NCBI GenBank assembly: GCA_020060775.1
Contig: JAGUZN010000036.1
Coordinates: forward strand, 1 to 34,135
DNA length: 34,135 nt
Reading direction: 5' to 3'
Source: Armatimonadota bacterium
GTDB lineage: Bacteria > Armatimonadota > Hebobacteria > CAIYQO01
The stretch's first letter is position 1. Each line of letters begins with the position of its first letter. The translations under genes were made by a program, and so were the position numbers. The notes beneath the pieces are model-generated. The model saw only the letters and a program-made list of their open reading frames with translations, was not told where the DNA came from and did no database searches. Below are positions 1 through 5,999 of this stretch, one piece after another.

Positions 1-54
1 CAACAGCAAACAAAACACCCAAATTGAGCACAAAAACACCGAAGACCTTCCAGA

Positions 55-115
55 CTTGTAATCAGCAGGTCGTCGGTTCGAATCCGACAGGAGGCTCCAG
101 TTTGAGCACGTTTGG
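55..115 (+). repeat. att-like repeat, left copy (3' half of tRNA-Thr)
   Basis: It reads from the anticodon loop CTTGTAA through a T-arm with GTCGG/CCGAC pairing around TTCGAAT to AGGAGGC-T-CCA, then 16 more bases ending GTTTGG. A complete tRNA would need GCCTCCT about 45 bases upstream of position 55, and positions 1-54 do not contain it, so this is a fragment. It matches 5511-5571 at 60 of 61 positions; the one difference (position 60) is in the anticodon loop, the usual crossover zone for tRNA-targeting integrases. Confidence 0.8.
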
Positions 116-634
116 TGTCGTCCGTTACGACGTTTTGTCCCCTCCCCTGTCGTTTCCTGTCGTCTGCTGCTGTGGTATGTGTCCCCAACGCACAGTTATC
201 ACGCCATCCTCCAGCCGTTCTCAGCGCTGCCCACAGGGGGCGTGTCAGTTGATACGCACGAGCCAGACCTCGCCAATCGGCACACGAACGTGTTGCTCAC
301 ACACAAAGAACTCTGGCGCAAGGTCAGCAGGATATCCCCAGCCTACTCCTTTTACGAGCGCAGTTCCATCAATATGTCCGTGGGCATCATGCTCTTTACA
401 GCATGACTGTCTCCAAGTTGTCCCCAGAACCAGACCTCGTAGATGCTAAGGAGCGTCTTGCAACCGTGAGGTCACCCCATATGAGGTTGGCAGGTTGTCA
501 CGTTGCAATCGATAGGGGCTCCACCAGCACATCTCGCACGGAGTCGTAGATGGCACGGCACATGCCAGGCCATTGTTCATCCTACCTGTATGACGCTTCA
601 ATCGGTATGCCGCTGGTACTCAGCAACGACGGTA
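116..634. other. Gene-poor flank inside left repeat
   Basis: No convincing gene is seen. A minus-strand frame is open from 445 down to a TGA at 245-247 (about 66 codons, no good start) and encodes a plausible but unrecognised peptide ending GEVWLVRIN. At 179-194 the sequence GTGTCCCCAACGC resembles GTGTCCCCAGCGC at 5632-5644, just inside the flank of the right repeat. In the minus frame both give ALGTH-x-TT, which may be the decayed C-terminal end of an integrase gene facing the att site. That interpretation is weak. Confidence 0.3.
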
Positions 635-1375
635 CTATCCTCCCCCGGCTTGGAGTGGTTGTCGTTTCACCGTACGCTTGCGTGCGCGATCGACAGGCGT
701 GATGTTCGCAGCGGTGATGGCAGGCACCACCGCGCGCTGTAGCGCTTCTCCGAGAAGTGCATCATGGCGTGAGACTTGTCCATCGTAATGGTGAGGGAGC
801 CGCTGACTGACTGCGCAGTAGCGTATGAACTGACGGGCCAGTTCCGCCAGAGCGCGGCCTCGGCTCCACTGACCGCCGGACGCCTCAATGAGTACATCGA
901 GGGCCAGGTCGACGCTCTTTGCCTCAGTCTCTCCCAGCGTACAATGGATATGCACCGGGGAAGATATTCCTTCGATGTCATCAGAGGGTGAAGGCTCGAT
1001 GTCGCCAACCTCAAGCTTAGCGAGTGCCTTCAATTCTTCCAGGACCGACGCTCTCTCCGGGACGAGTGCCACGAGCTCATCTATCGTCATCTGATGGAGG
1101 AGTTGCTCCAACAGCATGGCCCGGCGCTCCGGGATATCACGGCCCGACACCCGGTTCATCACCGCTAAGTATACGCGCGCTTGCTCATCCGTAAGATCCC
1201 AGGGAATACACTTCACCGTCGGATGCCCCATTGCCTTGAGCGCGCGAAGACGATTATGCCCATGGATCACCTGGTATACGCCGGGTGCTGTGGCATGCGG
1301 GCGTACGACAAGCGGTTCATAGCCCCCGGTAAATTCGATGCTCCGCCGTAATTTTCGCAACGCGGCTTTGGTCAT
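635..1375 (-). CDS. ParB/Srx-fold N-terminal domain protein, probably 5'-disrupted
   Basis: The 246-residue frame has the core of a ParB/Spo0J/RepB nucleotide-binding N-domain: GGYEPLVVRP, then the HGHNRLRALKAMG box, then a helical segment (DIPERRAMLLEQL). The domain normally begins about 20 residues earlier. Those residues are encoded upstream in frame (IAIDSLVPHPESCNYM), but an amber TAG at 1421-1423 separates them from a well-placed start: AAGGAG, six bases, ATG at 1430-1432, GTG, CAA, TAG. That start lies 12 bases after the upstream radical SAM stop, so the intact gene ended the operon. The present product may start at the internal ATG (1375), at a rare codon after the TAG, or depend on readthrough. 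In family terms it could bind DNA or NTP; its substrate here is unknown. Confidence 0.75.
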   Translation of the reverse strand: MTKAALRKLRRSIEFTGGYEPLVVRPHATAPGVYQVIHGHNRLRALKAMGHPTVKCIPWDLTDEQARVYLAVMNRVSGRDIPERRAMLLEQLLHQMTIDELVALVPERASVLEELKALAKLEVGDIEPSPSDDIEGISSPVHIHCTLGETEAKSVDLALDVLIEASGGQWSRGRALAELARQFIRYCAVSQRLPHHYDGQVSRHDALLGEALQRAVVPAITAANITPVDRARKRTVKRQPLQAGGG

Positions 1376-1444
1376 GTAGTTGCAACTCTCAGGATGCGGG
1401 ACTAACGAGTCAATGGCAATCTATTGCACCATCCTGTGCTCCTT

Positions 1445-2398
1445 TCATTGAAACAACACCGGCTGTTCGTGGGCCGGTAATGTACTCTCCCATCGTCCGG
1501 CGAGATGGCAGGTGCCCGAGACGATATCCGGATTCTCACACGCGCATACCCGTACGTGGATGCCCTGACGTTCGGCGATCGTACACACGAGCACAAACAC
1601 CTTCGCACGCACATCCCGCGGCAACGCCCAGACCGATGACCTTCCCCCGTGCAGACCCGTGTGACTTCCATGGCGAAAATGCGCCAACAGCCGGTCGCCA
1701 TACGCCGTTCCGCACAGTTCACGCCGGAGATTCTGCACGATGGTTGGACGAAGAAAGAGCATACTCACGGCTGATTGCCTCACGCCACAGCGCGCGAGTT
1801 CCGAAAACAGCGCCTCCAGCGTGGCCGAGTCATCGGTCATGCCGGGAAGGATCGGGTCCACACGCGCATGCGTCTCAATGCCGGCGGCCACCAGTCGTGC
1901 CAATTGCGCGAGGCGTACTGTCGGCGCCGCCGCACCAGGCTCCATACTGGCGGCGATCTCAGCATCGAGCGTGGTGATCCCAATTTGCGCCCGCACGCGG
2001 GAGGGGTACCGACATAAGAGTTCAAAGTGCGCTGGCGGAATGACCCCTTTCGTGAGAAATGAGACGCCAACGCCGTGCTCGAGCAGCCACTCGAACACCT
2101 GATATCCGACGTCGAGCACCTGTTGAACGGGTTGAAAGACATCACTCGATGGGGAAAAGAAGATGGCATGCGGCCGTGTTCGCTTGCGCAGATACTCCTG
2201 CTGCAGTCTCTCCAGGGTATTGGTGTAGAGCACCACGCGCCCATCCCCCGGGTAGCTGGAGTATCCACGTGCATAGCAGTACCGGCAGGCATGCGCGCAC
2301 CCCCGCGTCAGATTGATGGTCGCCACATCACGAAGACAATCCAGGTTCGATGGCGTTAACACCGCACTTTTGCGTTGTGCACATATCACCTCGACCAT
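1445..2398 (-). CDS. SPL-family radical SAM protein, copy B
   Basis: This 317-residue protein has the radical SAM 4Fe-4S motif CX3CX2C at Cys34, Cys38 and Cys41 (RGCAHACRYCYARGY), then a TIM-barrel-like region with ITTLD and HARVDPILPG strands, and a C-terminal CACENPDI-x4-CH segment before GRWE. This arrangement is typical of the SplB-like group, whose founding member repairs the UV spore photoproduct in DNA; most relatives have unknown substrates. It is a tandem paralogue of the 2460-3440 gene, 61 bases downstream of it, and is followed after 12 bases by the start of the ParB-like frame. A DNA or nucleotide substrate is inference from the family and the SOS-like promoter. Confidence 0.85.
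   Translation of the reverse strand: MVEVICAQRKSAVLTPSNLDCLRDVATINLTRGCAHACRYCYARGYSSYPGDGRVVLYTNTLERLQQEYLRKRTRPHAIFFSPSSDVFQPVQQVLDVGYQVFEWLLEHGVGVSFLTKGVIPPAHFELLCRYPSRVRAQIGITTLDAEIAASMEPGAAAPTVRLAQLARLVAAGIETHARVDPILPGMTDDSATLEALFSELARCGVRQSAVSMLFLRPTIVQNLRRELCGTAYGDRLLAHFRHGSHTGLHGGRSSVWALPRDVRAKVFVLVCTIAERQGIHVRVCACENPDIVSGTCHLAGRWESTLPAHEQPVLFQ
2241..2326 (-). repeat. 86-bp exact repeat in radical SAM copy B
   Basis: Identical to 3283-3368. It encodes residues about 25-53, including the CX3CX2C iron-sulfur motif and the YSSYPGDG loop. Confidence 0.9.
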
Positions 2399-2459
2399 AG
2401 CGACATCCCTTCCAGGATTCGTGCAAATTCGCGCAGAGCATCCAACCGAGTCTTACTCC

Positions 2460-3440
2460 TCACCCTTGCCACCTTCCGATCCCCATCTCGTTAAATAATA
2501 CTGGGTGATCACGCTTCTCCTGCTCCCTCTCCCATCGGCCGGCGATGTGGCATGACCCCCTGGCAATATCCGGGTTTTTACAGGCGCACACGTGGACCGC
2601 AATGCCATGGGCTGCAGCGATCAGGTGCACCCGCTGGTAGAGCTCACGACGTACCCCCTGTGACAACGCGGACACTGTCGACTGGTCGGCGTGGATGGCG
2701 AGCCGCTGACACGCTGTGAGACGCGTATTGAGCTGATCGTAGTATCTGGTGCCGCGCAGTTCGCGCTTCAACACCTGCAGAATCGTCGGGCGAAGGAAGA
2801 GCGAACTGATTGCCGACTCGATCACTCCACAACGCGCGAGTTCAGCAAACAATGTGTCCAAAGTTACTGGATCATCGGTGATGCCAGGAAGCATCGGATC
2901 TACACGTGCATGCGTTTCAATGCCGGCAGCGATGAGCCGTCGTATTTGTGCCATTCGCACCTCTGGAAGGGCAGCGTGCGGTTCGAAGCAGGCAGCGGTG
3001 GCGGCATCCAGCGTAGTAATCCCGATTTGCACCCGCACGCGGGAGGCGTGTCGGCAGAGGAGAGCAAAGTGTTCCGGCGGAATGACCCCTTTGGTCAACA
3101 AGGCGATGTTCATCCCCTCGCCCAATAAATACGCGAGCACCTGATATCCCAGGTCCAGCACTTGCGGCACCGGCTGGAAGAGATCGCATGATGGGGAAAA
3201 GTATACCGCCTGCGGTCGCTTGCGCTTCCGAGCGAGCTCGGTGCGCAACTTCTCCAGAGTATTGGTATAGAGCACCACACATCCATCCCCCGGGTAGCTG
3301 GAGTATCCACGTGCATAGCAGTACCGGCAGGCATGCGCGCACCCCCGCGTCAGATTGATGGTCGCCACGTTGCGCAAACACGCCAGACGCGATGGCGATA
3401 GCACCGCACTTTTACGCTGTGCGAAAGTCACTGTTACCAC
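2460..3440 (-). CDS. SPL-family radical SAM protein, copy A
   Basis: This 326-residue protein is collinear with copy B: the same CX3CX2C at Cys34, Cys38 and Cys41, the same YSSYPGDG loop, and the C-terminal CACKNPDI-x5-CH / GRWE region ending in PVLFN. Its ATG overlaps the end of the methyltransferase gene by seven bases, which argues for translational coupling. The cluster-coordinating region is identical at the DNA level to copy B over 86 bp, while the rest has diverged. That indicates gene conversion or strong constraint. Two similar radical SAM enzymes side by side could act as a heterodimer or on two substrates; this cannot be decided from sequence. Confidence 0.85.
   Translation of the reverse strand: MVTVTFAQRKSAVLSPSRLACLRNVATINLTRGCAHACRYCYARGYSSYPGDGCVVLYTNTLEKLRTELARKRKRPQAVYFSPSCDLFQPVPQVLDLGYQVLAYLLGEGMNIALLTKGVIPPEHFALLCRHASRVRVQIGITTLDAATAACFEPHAALPEVRMAQIRRLIAAGIETHARVDPMLPGITDDPVTLDTLFAELARCGVIESAISSLFLRPTILQVLKRELRGTRYYDQLNTRLTACQRLAIHADQSTVSALSQGVRRELYQRVHLIAAAHGIAVHVCACKNPDIARGSCHIAGRWEREQEKRDHPVLFNEMGIGRWQG
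3283..3368 (-). repeat. 86-bp exact repeat in radical SAM copy A
   Basis: Identical to 2241-2326, with 1042 bases between repeat starts. The genes differ on both sides of this block. Confidence 0.9.
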
Positions 3441-5086
3441 ACGCGTTCTCCTGTTAACGAGGGTAGTACTGCATCATCACGTCGGAGAATCAGGTAACTG
3501 TAGTAGTTCTGAAGCCTCAACCCTTTCCCGACATCAAGAACTGCCAGATGGTTGAGCTGATGGTAGTCGCAGTGTCGACTGAGATCACAGGGGCGTAGAT
3601 CCGGATCCTGTATAATGCCCAGTGAGCATTCGTCGAGCATACGCGCAATAACGCTCTGCCCCTTTACCGTTACGAGGCATTGCTGGTTAAATGAGCGTAT
3701 TGGCAGAAAGATACTTCCCTCTACATCCTCACGTCCAGTCTCCGCAGATCGTGTCAATCGAGACAACCCTTGGAAATACGGCGAAAGCGAGCACTGGGCG
3801 AAGCCATAGCCCATATCGAATTCAATGCGCGCAAGTGAAACTTGAAGTCCTTGCGAACGCTCCCTTGCAGGCGACAAGCACTGAGTAGGCTTCCATAGTG
3901 CACTGTGGTCGACACGGCTGGTGTGACCAAGCCTATCTAAGAACACGTCCACTGGCACCGAGTGAATGGCGATATTACTCATGCTATCGAGTGAGCGAAC
4001 AATCAAGCCAATGCGTCTCCCTATCCGTGTAGGCAGACACGGATGGGCATCTAACCACTGTTGATAGTCCATACGTATTGTCGCCACCCAGTCAGCACTA
4101 TGACGCAGGCAATTCCTGGTAAAGAAGCGACCGGGCATTCCAGGGTTGAGATCGATCAGCCACACTCGGAACGGCACGTCACTTTTATTAGATGAAAGCG
4201 TATCCTTCAATAACTGACACACGCGCGCCGTCAACAGACCGCTCCCTGCCCCGAGATCAACGACTTCAATCGGTTGCTCACCTGTAGGCCCTACTAATGC
4301 AAAGTAGGGCAAAAGCATTCCCCGCGCAATGGTCCTTGCTCGTGACTCCACCCGTGGGTCTGCTGAGCGCCAGAGTTGGCGTTCAAAGGTGTTCAGGGTT
4401 TGAAAACTTGCATGACGCAACTGCTGATCAATACATACATAGAGTAAGATGGCTCCCTTGGCGTCAACTGACAGCTTATGCTGCCGATAGTGATAGAAGA
4501 GTTGTGGCTTGGATGGATCTGCAGCTGTAATTAATGGCAGGAATCGACAGTCATCGACAGTATCAGGGTTTTGTAACTTTGAAAGCAGATAGCAGGGATT
4601 CCGCACGGTGATCGTGCCACCAACCACGGGAGATTCAGGCATCTCTGCGCTCGTGATGCCAAAACACTCGAAGCCCAACACCGTACTGAGGATATGTTGT
4701 TCAGCTGCATCAACCCCATGCGTATCTGCCCGGAGCAACAGGTCGATAATATAAAAGTAGTGATAGCAGTACTTAGCCTGTAGCGCTGGCGAGAACGAAG
4801 AGGCAATATACCGTTTCCAGATCGCATAGAGGTCATCGACGGCGCGAGCCAGTTCCGGCAGTGCCAAGCCGTAGACAGGAGCCCAGTACTCGTCCCAGGT
4901 TTGCGACTCAGTGGCGATCTGCCCGGTGTGACTGATCACCACGCGGGTGAGAAGTCGCTGCTGATAACTATGCTGTACCAATAAACCACGTCCGTGGGCC
5001 TGGGTAACATTCTCTATGCAGGACACCGCTCTCAAAGCATCCCCCTTACCGGCGATCCATACCAGAAAGCCTGACTTATCGCTCAC
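3434..5086 (-). CDS. Class I SAM-dependent methyltransferase-like protein
   Basis: This 550-residue protein heads the islet operon. Residues 274-285 (IEVVDLGAGSGLL) form a glycine-rich SAM-binding motif I, and VWLIDLNPG near 307-315 fits the acidic end of strand 2, so the C-terminal half is a Rossmann methyltransferase fold. The first 270 residues are not recognised. No NPPY or other DNA-base motif is obvious, so the acceptor is unknown. The start is GTG at 5084-5086 with no Shine-Dalgarno. The -10 hexamer ends six bases upstream, so the mRNA is probably leaderless. The 3' end overlaps radical SAM copy A by seven bases. It may modify a nucleic acid or small molecule together with the radical SAM pair, which is inference. 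Confidence 0.7.
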   Translation of the reverse strand: MSDKSGFLVWIAGKGDALRAVSCIENVTQAHGRGLLVQHSYQQRLLTRVVISHTGQIATESQTWDEYWAPVYGLALPELARAVDDLYAIWKRYIASSFSPALQAKYCYHYFYIIDLLLRADTHGVDAAEQHILSTVLGFECFGITSAEMPESPVVGGTITVRNPCYLLSKLQNPDTVDDCRFLPLITAADPSKPQLFYHYRQHKLSVDAKGAILLYVCIDQQLRHASFQTLNTFERQLWRSADPRVESRARTIARGMLLPYFALVGPTGEQPIEVVDLGAGSGLLTARVCQLLKDTLSSNKSDVPFRVWLIDLNPGMPGRFFTRNCLRHSADWVATIRMDYQQWLDAHPCLPTRIGRRIGLIVRSLDSMSNIAIHSVPVDVFLDRLGHTSRVDHSALWKPTQCLSPARERSQGLQVSLARIEFDMGYGFAQCSLSPYFQGLSRLTRSAETGREDVEGSIFLPIRSFNQQCLVTVKGQSVIARMLDECSLGIIQDPDLRPCDLSRHCDYHQLNHLAVLDVGKGLRLQNYYSYLILRRDDAVLPSLTGERVW

Positions 5087-5092
5087 GTAAGT

Positions 5093-5121
5093 ACTATAGG
5101 GAACGCATGTTCTAATGTCAA
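5093..5121 (-). promoter_or_regulatory. Sigma-70-type promoter of the islet operon
   Basis: On the minus strand TTGACA (5116-5121) is followed by a 17-bp spacer and TATAGT (5093-5098), close to consensus. The GTG start of the methyltransferase-like gene begins six bases after the -10, so transcription should start at or next to the start codon. Confidence 0.8.
5101..5112. promoter_or_regulatory. LexA-type (SOS) operator
   Basis: GAACGCATGTTC matches GAACNNNNGTTC, the LexA box known from Firmicutes and Actinobacteria. It lies wholly inside the spacer between -35 and -10, a position that would block RNA polymerase. Whether the host LexA uses this box is not shown by the window. Confidence 0.65.
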
Positions 5122-5148
5122 TAGCAAACGAAACTAAAGTTTGCTATT
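5120..5148. promoter_or_regulatory. 10-bp inverted repeat upstream of the islet promoter
   Basis: AATAGCAAAC (5120-5129) and GTTTGCTATT (5139-5148) are perfect reverse complements separated by nine A-rich bases. The proximal arm overlaps the first bases of the -35. It has no T-run or position suited to a terminator, so an operator for a second regulator, possibly the ParB-like or another islet protein, is the better reading. Confidence 0.55.
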
Positions 5149-5202
5149 TCAAAAGAAAGTAGCATCTGGTCACACGTCAGCGCATAGGGCGAGAATTAAT
5201 TC

Positions 5203-5460
5203 ATGCGCAGCCTTCTGGAGTACGGCCTTGCCCCTCAGGCGACGAGGCGGCCGAAAGTGGAGAAATTGGACGGTTACCGCTGGCAGGAGTTAACGCGTGA
5301 TGGGTTGATGGCCGACTATTCGGCACTATCGCAGGATCTAACGGGCATACCCGTGTGGCAGTATTGTGCCTGTCGCCCTTCAGCAAGCATGGACCGCTTG
5401 AGCGAGTGGCGGCCGACCAAACGATTCACCGGCGATTTGTCCCCACCAGCGTCCCCATAG
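5203..5460 (+). pseudogene. Possible IS21-type transposase (IstA) remnant
   Basis: A plus-strand frame of 85 residues contains RRPKVEKLDGYRWQELTRDG, which resembles the RRPxxxKLDPYKxYIxER stretch before the catalytic core of IS21 IstA proteins, and later RPTKRFTG, like the segment preceding the catalytic region. The frame is far shorter than a transposase and the middle part matches poorly, so it is either a degraded scrap or a chance frame. No terminal inverted repeats or IstB are seen. Confidence 0.25.
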
Positions 5461-5510
5461 CGTGATATCAAGGGCATTATTGAGTGTAAAGTCACGCCTT
5501 GCCCGTCCCT

Positions 5511-5571
5511 CTTGTCATCAGCAGGTCGTCGGTTCGAATCCGACAGGAGGCTCCAGTTTGAGCACGTTTGG
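5511..5571 (+). repeat. att-like repeat, right copy (3' half of tRNA-Thr)
   Basis: It matches 55-115 at 60 of 61 positions, starting in the anticodon loop (CTTGTCA, against CTTGTAA on the left) and running through the T-arm, acceptor strand and CCA to GTTTGG. The sequence before it has no tRNA 5' half. This marks the right border of the islet. Confidence 0.8.
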
Positions 5572-5999
5572 GTCGTTGCCCCGTTGTTTCCTCTCCTTAT
5601 CTCCTGTCATTTTTCGTGAGGTGTTGTGAGGTGTGTCCCCAGCGCTGTCCCCAAGCCCCTCCTACTGCGACGCACCAGCCAGCGGTTCATCCCCCGATGA
5701 AAATGGATTCGTTTCGTCAAATGATCTGTCAGGATCAGATCCCAGTAGACGGCACAGCACCGCATCACCCACGTGCACTGTAGCGGTCGATCGCAGGGCA
5801 TACGACAGCCCGAACCGCAACCAGCGTAACACATCAGGCGTCAACGTGTACGGTGTACGGTACCAGGTGAAATGTCTCCTGCGCTATCGGGCGTCGAAGT
5901 GTAAAACCCCAGGCGTCTCCACATAGCGACTGATGATTACCAGTGAAACAACATCATCTGCTCGGACGAGCAATAGAGCTGTCAGACTGCCATGGGCCG
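5572..5999. other. Gene-poor stretch between islet and transporter gene
   Basis: No recognised gene is present. A minus frame ends at 5607 in RRGLGTALGTHLTTPHEK, which could be the C-terminal tail of a lost integrase because a related sequence flanks the left repeat. A second minus frame, open from about 5879 to a stop at 5662, is unrecognised. A small hairpin (TGCTCG/CGAGCA, 5959-5972) lies about 30 bases after the transporter stop and is a weak terminator candidate. The MalG-type permease that would normally follow a MalF gene is not here. Confidence 0.3.

Larger units (their letters stand above)
55..5571. mobile_element. Putative tRNA-Thr-associated integrated islet
   Basis: The segment is bounded by two 61-bp direct repeats made of the 3' half of a tRNA-Thr(TGT) gene plus 16 bp, as left by tyrosine-recombinase integration at a tRNA. 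Inside is one leftward operon (methyltransferase-like, two radical SAM, ParB-like), a possible IS21-type transposase scrap, and no intact integrase. Neither repeat has the 5' half of the tRNA upstream, so the intact target gene must lie to the left and this islet may be one unit of a tandem array. By eye the operon has less GC than the catabolic genes to the right. The repeats are seen directly; that the islet is or was mobile is inference. Confidence 0.6.

Noticed and set aside
24-99. Intact tRNA-Thr gene
   Set aside because: The anticodon loop, T-arm and CCA are present, but the 5' acceptor strand, D-arm and most of the anticodon 5' stem are missing.
24-449. Plus-strand open frame of 141 codons at the left edge
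   Set aside because: It runs through the tRNA fragment and has low-complexity composition with no recognisable domain.
635-1432. Chromosome partition ParB with parS
   Set aside because: No ParA partner or parS-like palindrome is seen nearby; the context is an accessory operon.
2241-3368. CRISPR or other regular repeat array
   Set aside because: There are only two copies, inside coding sequence, and no spacers.
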